A DNA stretch of 23,466 bases, from positions 1 to 23,466 of the forward strand of contig JAGMDE010000017.1 of NCBI GenBank assembly GCA_023128855.1, given 5' to 3'. The translations under genes and the position numbers were made by a program. Below are positions 14,762-23,103 of the stretch, in pieces (position 1 is the stretch's first letter; the number at the start of each line of letters is the position of its first letter). The notes beneath the pieces were generated by a model. It was not told the origin of the DNA. It ran no database searches and was given only the letters and a program-made list of their open reading frames with translations. The DNA comes from Thermoplasmatales archaeon. GTDB taxonomy: Archaea; Thermoplasmatota; E2; DHVEG-1.

Positions 14762-15130
14762 TCAATTTTCTTTTCTAAGTATTTGACTTAATTTATGATT
14801 TCTGCAATCTGTAAAAAATTGAAGATAACTTATGAGATGGTACTTCCATCTGTTTGTTTCTTTATACAAATGTAAAAAAATCACTCTGTAACCATTATTA
14901 TCAAATATTTTTCTTCTATAATCATAATCAAAGTCCTCTGAACCACAAACCTCAACATATATTCCAAAATGAATGAGAAAAAAATCAGGTGCCCAAACTC
15001 TTGGCCTTTTGTTTTCATCCCATACAAAAACTGGTTGCTCATAAGACCAAAAAATTCCTAGCTCTTTTAGTAAATTGGCTACTTCTTTTTCAGATCTTGT
15101 CATTTGATCGTATATTGATTCTTTTTCCAT
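14762..15130 (-). CDS. Small PD-(D/E)XK-type endonuclease-like protein (Vsr/DUF559-like)
   Basis: The start is ATG 15128-15130, preceded by GGAGGT at a usual distance, rather than the longer frame from 15202; this gives 122 residues. The layout fits small restriction-endonuclease-fold proteins: an N-terminal helix with Glu14 (SEKEVANLLKELGIFWSYEQP), then APDFFL with Asp49, then GIYVEVCG with Glu60, and a late strand GYRVIFLHLY. At the position where the family often has a lysine (E-x-K) this protein has Cys62. Such replacements occur in diverged members but could mean loss of activity. Cleavage of DNA or repair at mismatches is possible, and no methylase partner is nearby. The remains of the dispersed repeat lie just upstream. 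Confidence 0.6.
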   Translation of the reverse strand: MEKESIYDQMTRSEKEVANLLKELGIFWSYEQPVFVWDENKRPRVWAPDFFLIHFGIYVEVCGSEDFDYDYRRKIFDNNGYRVIFLHLYKETNRWKYHLISYLQFFTDCRNHKLSQILRKEN

Positions 15131-15188
15131 AACGTAACCTCCAAAAATTGAAAAAAATAAGAAGGGTTTTAGTGAGAGATGTTGAATG

Positions 15189-15264
15189 AACGCTAAGGCC
15201 AAAAAAGGGGTCTAACTTGTCCGCTCCAACAGTAGAAACAGAAAATCCTTCCCGGCGGGAGCAT
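15189..15264 (-). repeat. Dispersed GC-rich repeat, copy 3
   Basis: TTCCCGGCGGGAGCAT (15249-15264) matches copies 1 and 2 with one change that makes the CCCG/CGGG hairpin perfect. CGCTCCAACAGTAGAAAC (15222-15239) resembles CACTCCAACAGGAGAAAC at 3310-3327, and ACGCTAAGGCC (15190-15200) resembles the ACGCTAACGCC seen near 3333-3343. The block order differs from copy 2, so the element has been rearranged or only parts are homologous. Confidence 0.45.
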
Positions 15265-15408
15265 CATTACTTTTTCATTAAATATTTTTATTAGATATTT
15301 ATCTTACATTGGTATAAAATTTTAAAATACAAAATCAGATACACAAAAGTTGAGTTTTATGGATAAAAAATTGTTAGAAAAATGTTTTAAATTGTTGTGC
15401 AATGGACT
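15265..15408. other. AT-rich spacer between the endonuclease and membrane acyltransferase genes
   Basis: The bases are AT-rich. On the minus strand, T runs (such as near 15366-15372) may end transcription of the upstream membrane protein gene. Nothing else is recognised. Confidence 0.3.
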
Positions 15409-18400
15409 CTATATTTTATCTAAGAAATATGCATTTTCAATAAGCTCGGTTAGACGATTTAAAAACCTTGTATATGGTACACCATCAAGAACCTCATGAT
15501 CAAATGATATTGTCATACTCAAATATTTTCGAGATTCTGTTCTTTTACCTACTCTTCTCTGTTTTGTAGTTGTTCCAAAAATTGCTATGAACAATGGGTG
15601 AACACCAATTGTAGTAGTCCAACCCGGGAATTTTCCTATCATGCCAAGTGAAGAAACCATTACTGTTCCAATAGCTTTCTTTGCGAAGAATGGGTCCTTT
15701 CTCAATTTCTTCCAAATACTTTTTCTTATAAACCTTGGTAATCTGATTACGAGTTTAACAATTTTAAACTCTTTGCTAAGCTTTGCTACAAGGGTTTTTT
15801 CATCTAAATATCTTGCCTTGATAGAGCGAACTTCTCTTGTGATTTCTTGAACATTCTTTTTGTTCGTATCTCTGATTACATGAATCATTGGCATACTTTC
15901 TCCTTTAACTGTTCGATCATAGATAACTGATACATCTACATCATCAAAAACAACAACTCTTCTTCTACCAAGTCTTATTGCATGTACCTGTTTATGTTCG
16001 CTAACAGCTTGGGCAATACATTTAATAATCCAGCCTGTAAAAGATACTTTTTTACCTTTTTTCTTACCTTTTTCAATCTGTGAGAGGGCCTTTGTAACAT
16101 CAAGTTCAACAAAGGAATGAATCCTGTGTTTTTTCATTCCATCCATAAGGCCATCAACAATCAAGTCTCGGCCTTTTGGAAATCTTTTAACCTCCCATTC
16201 TTTAAATTTACCTATTTCAACTAACCTGTCATTTGTAACTCCAATTAAAATTATAAAAGAGGTAATTATCAAATAAAATCCAATACCTGGACCCCAAGTA
16301 CTAGTAAGAATCTCAGATGCTCCACTTCCAGGAATAGAAATCTCAAAGTTTCCTTCGCCATACATAACTCCAGTAGTAACATCAGTTATCTGTGACAAAG
16401 TGATATAATAAACAAGAATTGTTAAAAACAACAAAAATAAACCTAGGATTGATACAAACCCGGTTGTTTTTTTGAATTTTTTACCTGTAAAAGTCCCTAT
16501 TAAAATTAATAATAAAGAGATTAATAAAAGGTAAGAAAGTGTGGAAAGAACAAAGTCAACCTCTGAAGGTACATGACCTAACTCTCCACCAACAAAATTT
16601 GTTGAAGTAGTAGTTGTAATAATTTTTGAAGGAATCAAATATGTGTTTGTTTCAGAAGAGGTTGTATCATTCTGTCCTGTTAAAGTCCACCAAGATGAAA
16701 CAAGTGCAATAAGAATCAAGGCAATAATAATTAATCTTAATCCTGCAAATATTTTTCTCTTTTTAATCATGTAAATTATTGAAAAAATTATGAGTGCTAT
16801 ACCTAGATATGTTACAATTATATGTAATATCGAATCCTGATGTATTACTATATTGACATTTTTATCTCCTCTGACCTGAATATCTTGTTTTGCTAATATC
16901 TTACCATCCTCTGAATGTATAGTAACACCATATTTTCCAGGAGGGACAGTAATCATTGTATTTCCATTATCCTCAATTAATATTTTCTCAGTCCTATCAT
17001 TTCTGTTAATCAATAATTCCCCTTTACAAAGATCATAACTAAAAGAGTTCATCACATTAAATTCAACTTGATACTCTGCTGGAAATACCAAATCTAAGGT
17101 TTCATCTTTATCAAGATACAGACCTTTTTTGTATCTAAAACCTTTATAATTCATCTCCAAATCATATGGTTTCTGAATAAGATTATCAAACCGATATTTT
17201 CCCTCACCTGTTTTATTGGCTGGAATGACAATTGGATTTGTACTAAGATGGCTTGTAAGAACAGGATCAACTTCAATCTCTGGTGAAAAACCCCATTTAT
17301 CTTTTATACTAAGGCTAAGGCTATACTTCTTAAATGAAACCTGTTTTTTCAAAGGTATTAGAATATTGATTAACTTGAGAGCCACCATTTTTTCTTCTAC
17401 AATAAAACCTTGATACATTACTTTTAGATTGTAGTGTTTATTTTGGAAATATGGTGCTGTAATTATTGCCGATCCATTGACATCTGTTGTAGACTCTGAA
17501 ATTGTAACTCCATCTTTTTCAAGTAACAATTTTACATTTTCAGTTGGTTTATCATTTTGATCTATTGCTGAAACATGAATAGATGCTTGAGTTCTGCAAA
17601 TAACATTTACTCTACTATCTTCGCGGAGATCAATTACTTTCACTCCGATAAATCTCCGCTCCTTATGTATTGAAGGTGTTTCTCTAAACACTTTTACTAC
17701 ATATACTCCCGGTTCCAGATTTGGAAAACTAATTTTTTTAAATAAAGACAAGTTTTTCCAATCAAACACATTTAAAATCGTTCTTATTTTTTGAAAAAAT
17801 CTTAGATCTTCAAGATCAAACTCAACTGCTTTCAGAGGGAGTCTACTTACAGATCCAGATGACTGAATATTTCCTTCTTTGTAGATTTCAACACTTGTAT
17901 ATGGAACTCTTATTCCAAGCACAGTAGAAAGAACAGGGCCAAAAGGATCTGATGGAGAATTATGGGCATAAACAGTTAAAGAATATCTTTCTTCTTCTTT
18001 TCCATCATCTTCAATATCTTCTCTTTTAATAGGAATATTTGGATAGAGTTTTTGATATATTTCTGATTCAGAATCTATTCTTTGAAATCCTTCATTATTT
18101 GCTGAAATAAATTCAACTCCAAAATGTACATTCAAACCTTTTGAAAGAACAGTATTATGCCTCTCTCCTCTTTCATAAGAATTTCTCATAAAATAGATGC
18201 TTCCACTATCTGACTCCATGCCCGGTAATTTTACATTTTGTTCAACGTATGATTTCACTTGAACTCCGTCTTTTCCACCCTCAACAATTCCTGTGTTTGA
18301 ATGCATTATAAGGCCATGAGCTTTTCCTGTTAAAGTATCATCCAAACTAAGCCATGCTTTGCTGCCTAGATCAATATCATCATCTGTTGAAAGTATGTAT

Positions 18401-19461
18401 TCTCTTGACTCTGATGGATCTCGAGGTAAAAGATAGCTTTTGACATTTTCATTATCATCATAAACATGTATATTTGGAAGTAAATCTCCAAAATTCATTT
18501 TATCCAGTGTATTGCTCCTTGTTTCAGTTGTCGCAATACCCGCATAGGAACCATCGAACATACTTGGATCTTCGATATTAATTGAGTCTAATACTTCATG
18601 ATTTACATCAACAAATAATCTTTTTATATCTGTTGGGCAGTAGTAATAAGTATAGATATTATCTGTTTTCAATTTATTATCTGGCGAATATGCCTCGATC
18701 TTGAACCGAACCATTAAATTCCCATCTACAAGTATGTTTTTATTTACCTTTTTTGCATGAGAGGTTCCATAATAATCAGGAAAAGAATTTGTACCATATC
18801 TCATATCAAAAACAGCTATTTGATCTACATTACTAATCTCAACCTGTTTTGTATTAGGTTTTAATCTTGCTACAAATTGAGAAGCTGGATTTCCAACCAT
18901 TTCTCCCTTTTGCATAACTGCATATTCAACAAACTCATCTTGTATGATGCCATAATAATCAAATTCTATTTTTTGCCCAGGGATAGGTTCAAAATAATAA
19001 TGAGAATCTTCCAAGGATATATAGTCGTAATAATTGGTTTGACCTATTTCTTCTGAGTCATATACTACAAAATATTTTTCATTACCGTTCGCATATTCAG
19101 GAATTAGAAAAACTGCACTACATGAATCTACCAACCTTTTTTTTGTGAAATTTAAATCATAAATTTGAGATTCTAGTTCAATAAGACCAGAGCCATCATC
19201 ATAGGCAATTCGAATTGAATTATGGTTCTCATCAAGTGCCCAACATGGATTTTTGAAATTAATTCTGATATCAATTGGTTGAAATTTTGAAATTTCTAAG
19301 CTCGTATCTATCGGAATGTTGATTTTCTGTTTAAATGATAGATCATCAATATCAGTTGAAGATGTGTTTTTCATTCCAGAAGATGCACTAATATTAAATG
19401 ATGAAAATATCAATACAATTAGCACTATCCAAATTAAAGATCTTCTTTTCTTCAACCCCAT
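15409..19461 (-). CDS. Giant membrane protein: exported region, five membrane helices and a cytoplasmic E2-type acyltransferase domain
   Basis: The protein has 1350 residues. A signal/anchor helix lies at about 10-27. Residues 28-875 are exported, beta-rich and unrecognised, with carboxypeptidase-regulatory-like Ig folds near 620-870 (SIHVSAIDQNDKPTENVKLL, STTDVNGSAIITAP). Membrane helices lie near 878-898, 905-925, 970-991, 1000-1020 and 1058-1075. From about 1094 (FPKGRDLIVDG) to the end is a 2-oxoacid dehydrogenase E2 catalytic-type domain: HSFVELDVTKAL, KVSFTGWIIKCIAQAV, and the active-site H-x-x-x-D-G as His1322, Asp1326, Gly1327 (SFDHEVLDG). No lipoyl or subunit-binding domain is present, so it is not a normal dehydrogenase complex part. 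It resembles stand-alone E2-like acyltransferases. No ribosome site is seen; it looks leaderless. Transfer of an acyl group linked to an outside signal is a guess. Confidence 0.8.
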   Translation of the reverse strand: MGLKKRRSLIWIVLIVLIFSSFNISASSGMKNTSSTDIDDLSFKQKINIPIDTSLEISKFQPIDIRINFKNPCWALDENHNSIRIAYDDGSGLIELESQIYDLNFTKKRLVDSCSAVFLIPEYANGNEKYFVVYDSEEIGQTNYYDYISLEDSHYYFEPIPGQKIEFDYYGIIQDEFVEYAVMQKGEMVGNPASQFVARLKPNTKQVEISNVDQIAVFDMRYGTNSFPDYYGTSHAKKVNKNILVDGNLMVRFKIEAYSPDNKLKTDNIYTYYYCPTDIKRLFVDVNHEVLDSINIEDPSMFDGSYAGIATTETRSNTLDKMNFGDLLPNIHVYDDNENVKSYLLPRDPSESREYILSTDDDIDLGSKAWLSLDDTLTGKAHGLIMHSNTGIVEGGKDGVQVKSYVEQNVKLPGMESDSGSIYFMRNSYERGERHNTVLSKGLNVHFGVEFISANNEGFQRIDSESEIYQKLYPNIPIKREDIEDDGKEEERYSLTVYAHNSPSDPFGPVLSTVLGIRVPYTSVEIYKEGNIQSSGSVSRLPLKAVEFDLEDLRFFQKIRTILNVFDWKNLSLFKKISFPNLEPGVYVVKVFRETPSIHKERRFIGVKVIDLREDSRVNVICRTQASIHVSAIDQNDKPTENVKLLLEKDGVTISESTTDVNGSAIITAPYFQNKHYNLKVMYQGFIVEEKMVALKLINILIPLKKQVSFKKYSLSLSIKDKWGFSPEIEVDPVLTSHLSTNPIVIPANKTGEGKYRFDNLIQKPYDLEMNYKGFRYKKGLYLDKDETLDLVFPAEYQVEFNVMNSFSYDLCKGELLINRNDRTEKILIEDNGNTMITVPPGKYGVTIHSEDGKILAKQDIQVRGDKNVNIVIHQDSILHIIVTYLGIALIIFSIIYMIKKRKIFAGLRLIIIALILIALVSSWWTLTGQNDTTSSETNTYLIPSKIITTTTSTNFVGGELGHVPSEVDFVLSTLSYLLLISLLLILIGTFTGKKFKKTTGFVSILGLFLLFLTILVYYITLSQITDVTTGVMYGEGNFEISIPGSGASEILTSTWGPGIGFYLIITSFIILIGVTNDRLVEIGKFKEWEVKRFPKGRDLIVDGLMDGMKKHRIHSFVELDVTKALSQIEKGKKKGKKVSFTGWIIKCIAQAVSEHKQVHAIRLGRRRVVVFDDVDVSVIYDRTVKGESMPMIHVIRDTNKKNVQEITREVRSIKARYLDEKTLVAKLSKEFKIVKLVIRLPRFIRKSIWKKLRKDPFFAKKAIGTVMVSSLGMIGKFPGWTTTIGVHPLFIAIFGTTTKQRRVGKRTESRKYLSMTISFDHEVLDGVPYTRFLNRLTELIENAYFLDKI

Positions 19462-19469
19462 AGTTAATC

Positions 19470-19500
19470 GTATATATGTATAATAATAAATAAATCTTTA
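19470..19500. promoter_or_regulatory. Divergent AT-rich promoter
   Basis: A run of TATATATGTATAATAATAAA type lies between the minus-strand ATG at 19461 and the plus-strand ATG at 19516. TATA-like sites near 19483-19496 are about 25 bases from each start codon. Neither start has a ribosome site, so both transcripts may be leaderless. Confidence 0.45.
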
Positions 19501-19515
19501 CCTTAAATAAAAGTA

Positions 19516-19656
19516 ATGGCTCCAGATGAACTTTTTGGAGGAACAGAATGGGCTAAGCATGAAATAAACTCGTTCTCAGGTATTTCAAAAAGAATATTGA
19601 AAAGTAAAAGATTGAACATTCAAAAATTCCTCTCTGATTCGTTCCTAAATATGTGA
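19516..19656 (+). CDS. Small hypothetical protein (46 residues)
   Basis: An ATG at 19516 opens 46 codons ending TGA 19654-19656, just before the convergent end of the flavoprotein gene. The product starts MAPDELFGGTEWAKHEINS and has a basic middle (ISKRILKSKRLNIQKF). It is soluble, with no domain recognised. The promoter is the AT-rich stretch shared with the membrane acyltransferase gene, and a leaderless start fits the spacing. A chance ORF or a remnant of a larger gene cannot be excluded. Confidence 0.35.
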   Translation: MAPDELFGGTEWAKHEINSFSGISKRILKSKRLNIQKFLSDSFLNM

Positions 19657-19663
19657 TATTAAA

Positions 19664-20824
19664 CTAAGATGACTTTTTTCCTAAAAATCTGTTTTTCGTT
19701 AAATTAATAATTTTCTTAACTTCATTATATTTGATTTCACCAGTAACAAATGAATTTACAACATCAATTCCTAAAGTAGTTTCTGAGCCAGCCCAAAATG
19801 AAAGATTTGGAAAATGATTAAAGAAAAACTCATAGACTCTGGCCCATTTCAATACATCATATAAATTTCTATCAACATCTTTGTTATATTCACTTGCCAA
19901 ATCGTAATTGTCTTCTTTGAAAAAATTAATGATATTTCTAGCTGCAATCCTGCTACTGATAAAAGCATGATATATGCCCTCTCCAACAAAAGGATCTGCA
20001 AGTCCAGCTGCATCTCCGATAAGTAAAATATTATCCCTTGCAACAGGCTTTTTAGGATCTCTAATAGGAATCACGGCATAATGTGGTTTAATACTCTTAT
20101 CCAATTTCCAAAAATCTATAAAATCATTCCAAACGTTTTTCCAAACAAGTGGAAAAGGATATTTCGACGTAAAAATACCTGCAGTAATCAATTCTGATTT
20201 TGGGAATATGTAACAAACAAAACCAGGGTATTTTTTCATTATCTGCGCCAAGGAATGGTCATTAGAATATTTACTAAATCTTGGTCCAGCAGGCCCCTCC
20301 CAAGATGATGACAAATCAAACCGTTCAAAGGGGTATAAATCAACCATTTTGTTAAAACGAATATTATTTCCCCAAGCACCTACTAAAATTTTATAATTAA
20401 CTTTCTTTTCTTTATTTTTCTCCAAAAAAGTGATTGAATTTTCTTTCCTATTAATTTTTTGAATCAAAACATTATCTTTGAAAAACACAGTTTTATTATC
20501 AATGGCCATTTTCACAAGAAAATTATCGAGATCTGCTCGGTATGTCATATAGATTAATTCTTTTCCGGGATTGACAGATGTAAACTTATTGTCGCGTACA
20601 TATAACCCTTTTTTTGTTGTTTTTTCAACGATACTTTTTATGTTTTTGTTCTCTGAGAATAAAACGTCATAAGCCTTCTTTGAAAGTCCTCCAGCACAGC
20701 ACTTATATCTTGGGAAAGGCTTTTTTTCTAAAAGTAGTACATCACGGCCTTGGTTTTTTAATTTATAAGCTAAATAGCTTCCAGCTGGGCCTGCCCCTGC
20801 AATTACAACATCGTGTTTATTCAT
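19664..20824 (-). CDS. Geranylgeranyl reductase family FAD-dependent oxidoreductase
   Basis: These 386 residues have the full fold of the family. The N-terminal FAD-binding motif is DVVIAGAGPAGSYLAYKL (residues 5-22), with LLLEKKPFPRYKCCAGGLS just after, carrying the paired cysteines (about 43-44) seen in many archaeal members. A second FAD-contact motif DNILLIGDAAGLADPFVGEGIYHA lies near 275. The family reduces double bonds of geranylgeranyl chains, in archaea mainly those of membrane lipids; some members act on other substrates, so the exact substrate is not proved. The gene starts 10 bases after the HEAT-repeat gene's stop, with only a weak ribosome site, so the two are probably one transcript. 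Length is normal for the family. Confidence 0.85.
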   Translation of the reverse strand: MNKHDVVIAGAGPAGSYLAYKLKNQGRDVLLLEKKPFPRYKCCAGGLSKKAYDVLFSENKNIKSIVEKTTKKGLYVRDNKFTSVNPGKELIYMTYRADLDNFLVKMAIDNKTVFFKDNVLIQKINRKENSITFLEKNKEKKVNYKILVGAWGNNIRFNKMVDLYPFERFDLSSSWEGPAGPRFSKYSNDHSLAQIMKKYPGFVCYIFPKSELITAGIFTSKYPFPLVWKNVWNDFIDFWKLDKSIKPHYAVIPIRDPKKPVARDNILLIGDAAGLADPFVGEGIYHAFISSRIAARNIINFFKEDNYDLASEYNKDVDRNLYDVLKWARVYEFFFNHFPNLSFWAGSETTLGIDVVNSFVTGEIKYNEVKKIINLTKNRFLGKKSS

Positions 20825-20834
20825 AAACTACTTT

Positions 20835-21698
20835 TTAAAAAATATTAAATTTTTCAAGAGCTTTAACTGCACTTTTTCTGACAAAGGCATTATCATCTTT
20901 CAATGCTTCCATCAGGTGTACAACAGCATCATCATTCCCAAGTTTTCCAAGAGCATTTGCTGCATCACTTCGAACTTCCCAATGTAGGTCTTTCAAAGCT
21001 TTTATCAATGGTTTAACAGCTTGATCTCCGCCGATTTTATCTAAAGCATGAACTGCAGATATTCTAACAATATAATCTTCATCGTCAAGAGTTCCGATTA
21101 AATCATCAAAAGCTTCCACGGATCTTGTTTTTCCTAATATTATTGCAGCAAGTGATCTTACATTTTTGTCACTATCATTTAAAGATTTAATAAGAGCATC
21201 AACAGGCTTTTCAGGAGAAATAAGATTTAACGCAGTAATGGCCTCTTTACGCACTAAAGAATTTTTATCGTCCAATGATGAAATTAGCGCATTTATTGCT
21301 TTATCATCTCCGATTTTTCCAAGGGCTTTTGCTGCATTAATGCGGACTTCTTCACAATGATCATTTATTACTTCAATAATAGCTTCAACAGCTCTTTTAT
21401 CTCCAATCTCTCCCAAAAAATAAGCCGAATGCCATCGCACTTCATCTCTATTATCTGAAAGTGTATTAATAAGTGAATCAGCAAATCTTGGATCCTTATA
21501 ATTTTTTAAAACATTAGCAGCAGAAAGCCAAACATTTTCATTTTCATCATTTAATTTACCAATCAATGCATCAATTATTTGTGGGTCATTAAAGTTTTTT
21601 AAATCTAATATAGCTTTAACTCTAATGCTCCAGTCAGTATTATCAAGTTCATCAAGTAATTCTTTCATATTTTGCTTAGAAATTTGGTTTTCGTCCAT
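20835..21698 (-). CDS. HEAT-repeat protein (PBS-lyase type repeats)
   Basis: Residues about 15-285 of this 287-residue protein are nine helical repeats of about 31 residues, each like D...VR..AA.aLGkIgD..AI..Li..L.D. (for example RINAAKALGKIGDDKAINALI). This is the HEAT/E-Z type of repeat found in phycobilin-lyase-like proteins. Such superhelices bind protein partners, and no catalytic residues are expected. The start is ATG at 21698, with GGAGAG upstream and a TATA box at 21732-21742. It is the first gene of a probable two-gene transcript with the geranylgeranyl reductase, so a role in assembling or regulating that enzyme is possible but not shown. Confidence 0.85.
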   Translation of the reverse strand: MDENQISKQNMKELLDELDNTDWSIRVKAILDLKNFNDPQIIDALIGKLNDENENVWLSAANVLKNYKDPRFADSLINTLSDNRDEVRWHSAYFLGEIGDKRAVEAIIEVINDHCEEVRINAAKALGKIGDDKAINALISSLDDKNSLVRKEAITALNLISPEKPVDALIKSLNDSDKNVRSLAAIILGKTRSVEAFDDLIGTLDDEDYIVRISAVHALDKIGGDQAVKPLIKALKDLHWEVRSDAANALGKLGNDDAVVHLMEALKDDNAFVRKSAVKALEKFNIF

Positions 21699-21731
21699 CT
21701 GTAACTCTCCAATTGCTTACCAACAGGCATA

Positions 21732-21742
21732 TTATATTTAAA
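21732..21742 (-). promoter_or_regulatory. TATA box of the HEAT-repeat/geranylgeranyl reductase pair
   Basis: Minus-strand TTTAAATATAA lies about 35-45 bases before the ATG at 21698. Transcription would start near 21710, leaving a short leader with GGAGAG. Confidence 0.5.
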
Positions 21743-21795
21743 GTTAATTACCTTTTGATGGAAAAATATCAAAAAACACTGTTGGATAGATGAAT

Positions 21796-21807
21796 ATTTA
21801 TATAATA
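21796..21807 (+). promoter_or_regulatory. TATA box of the GT81-like glycosyltransferase gene
   Basis: ATTTATATAATA places the transcript start near 21828. That is downstream of the first in-frame ATG (21790), so translation should begin further in, at GTG 21844 behind GGAGATGG (21833-21840) or at ATG 21856. Confidence 0.55.
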
Positions 21808-21843
21808 AAATGCATTACTTTTGTATACTATTGGAGATGGGAT

Positions 21844-23040
21844 GTGGATAGGGAAATGCCAGGTAATTGTTTATTGATAATTTCAAAAAATGAGGGGGTT
21901 AACCCCATATCAATTGCTGAGCAGGCTATTGAATCTGGTGTTATAGATAAAGTGATTATTTCTGATGGTTCAAATGAAGAGACATTTAAACGTCTAAAAG
22001 CAAAAGAAACCCAAAAAATAGAGGTTATCAGTGAAAAAAAGTATGTAAAAACAAATGAAATTGGTAAAGGTATAGGGATGATCAACGGTGGTCTTGCAGC
22101 TATCGAACAAGGCTTTGAAAAAGTAGGATACATTGATGGAGATATTTACAATCCAAGTATGGGCAAATGGCTTGAATTCTTATTTGACCCATTGGACAGA
22201 AATATTGACATCATAAAAGCTGCTTTTTCGAGAAATCCAGCTGATGGACAGATAACCAGGCACATAACTAGGCCACTTATTGCGATGTTTTTCCCAAATG
22301 CATGGGAGATAGATCAGCCACTGGGTGGCGAATTATCAATAAAAACTGAAGTGCTAAAAGAGATTCTTACGAAAGGCATAGCTCCCCCTTACGGTTGGGG
22401 AATTGATTCCTTTATAACAATGAAATCGCTGATGTATGGATATAATATGGGTGAGGTGTATCTAGGGCAAAAAATGCATGGTAAAAAAACATTGACAAAC
22501 CTGCAGAAAATGTTCATCGAATGTTTCCAAGAAGCTGTCCGTATGATACAATATTTCTACAGCCTTCCAGTGAGAAAAAAGATTAATCCAATCACCATGG
22601 TTTCCTCACCCTTCAAAAAGAATTCATCTTTTGATGAAGCATATATGGATGTTAAAAAAGAAGTCGAGCGAAGTCTTGAAACCTTTAAACTCATAAAGAA
22701 AATGTATCTGCCCCATGATGACTTGTTTTATGACATTAAAGAAGCTAATGATTTTGATAGCTTTTATAAGAAAACTCAATTAGTTAATGTGAACATCTGG
22801 GTTGAATTACTTTATTGGTTTGTTAAAAAATATTCGCCTGCCTATTTGGATCAATATTATTATCGTTGGAAAATCCGATCCCTATGTTTCTGTCTACATG
22901 AAATAAATACAGTTGAACAAGCAGAAACTAGAACAACATTTCAGGCTAAAGCTGCCTCTGATTTTATTACAAAGATAGGAGAACGTCCATCTATTGATGA
23001 TAGTTCTAAAAAAATGTATTTCTACCAAGCTAGAAATTAA
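21844..23040 (+). CDS. GT81-like glycosyltransferase (glucosyl/mannosyl-glycerate synthase type)
   Basis: I start it at GTG 21844, after GGAGAT, because the longer frame from 21790 begins upstream of the likely transcript start; ATG 21856 is the alternative. The 398-residue protein has a GT-A fold: N-terminal strand CLLIISKNEG, a sugar-nucleotide region (IISDGSNEET), and the metal-binding D-x-D as YIDGD (Asp98, Asp100). The region TRHITRPLIAMFFPNAWEIDQPLGGELSI, with GWGIDSFITMKSLMYGY after it, matches glucosyl-3-phosphoglycerate synthases and related enzymes. These transfer a sugar from a nucleotide donor to glycerate or 3-phosphoglycerate to make compatible solutes or cap precursors. Which sugar and acceptor are used cannot be read from sequence. 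No matching phosphatase gene is adjacent. Confidence 0.75.
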   Translation: MDREMPGNCLLIISKNEGVNPISIAEQAIESGVIDKVIISDGSNEETFKRLKAKETQKIEVISEKKYVKTNEIGKGIGMINGGLAAIEQGFEKVGYIDGDIYNPSMGKWLEFLFDPLDRNIDIIKAAFSRNPADGQITRHITRPLIAMFFPNAWEIDQPLGGELSIKTEVLKEILTKGIAPPYGWGIDSFITMKSLMYGYNMGEVYLGQKMHGKKTLTNLQKMFIECFQEAVRMIQYFYSLPVRKKINPITMVSSPFKKNSSFDEAYMDVKKEVERSLETFKLIKKMYLPHDDLFYDIKEANDFDSFYKKTQLVNVNIWVELLYWFVKKYSPAYLDQYYYRWKIRSLCFCLHEINTVEQAETRTTFQAKAASDFITKIGERPSIDDSSKKMYFYQARN

Positions 23041-23060
23041 TAATCAAATAACTAAAAAAC

Positions 23061-23099
23061 TTATATATAATAAATAACTTATACTGATATGGAGTAGGT
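23061..23099 (+). promoter_or_regulatory. Promoter and ribosome site of the radical SAM gene
   Basis: TTATATATAA (23061-23070) is a good TATA box. GGAGTAGGT (23091-23099) lies just before the TTG start at 23104. Confidence 0.45.
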
Positions 23100-23103
23100 A
23101 TAT

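Noticed and set aside
15359..15499. 46-codon plus-strand ORF over the end of the membrane acyltransferase gene
   Set aside because: Most of it is antisense to the conserved E2 active-site region, and no promoter is evident.
15409..19461. Pyruvate dehydrogenase E2 subunit
   Set aside because: There is no lipoyl domain, no peripheral-subunit-binding domain, and no E1 or E3 gene nearby. Only the catalytic fold is shared.
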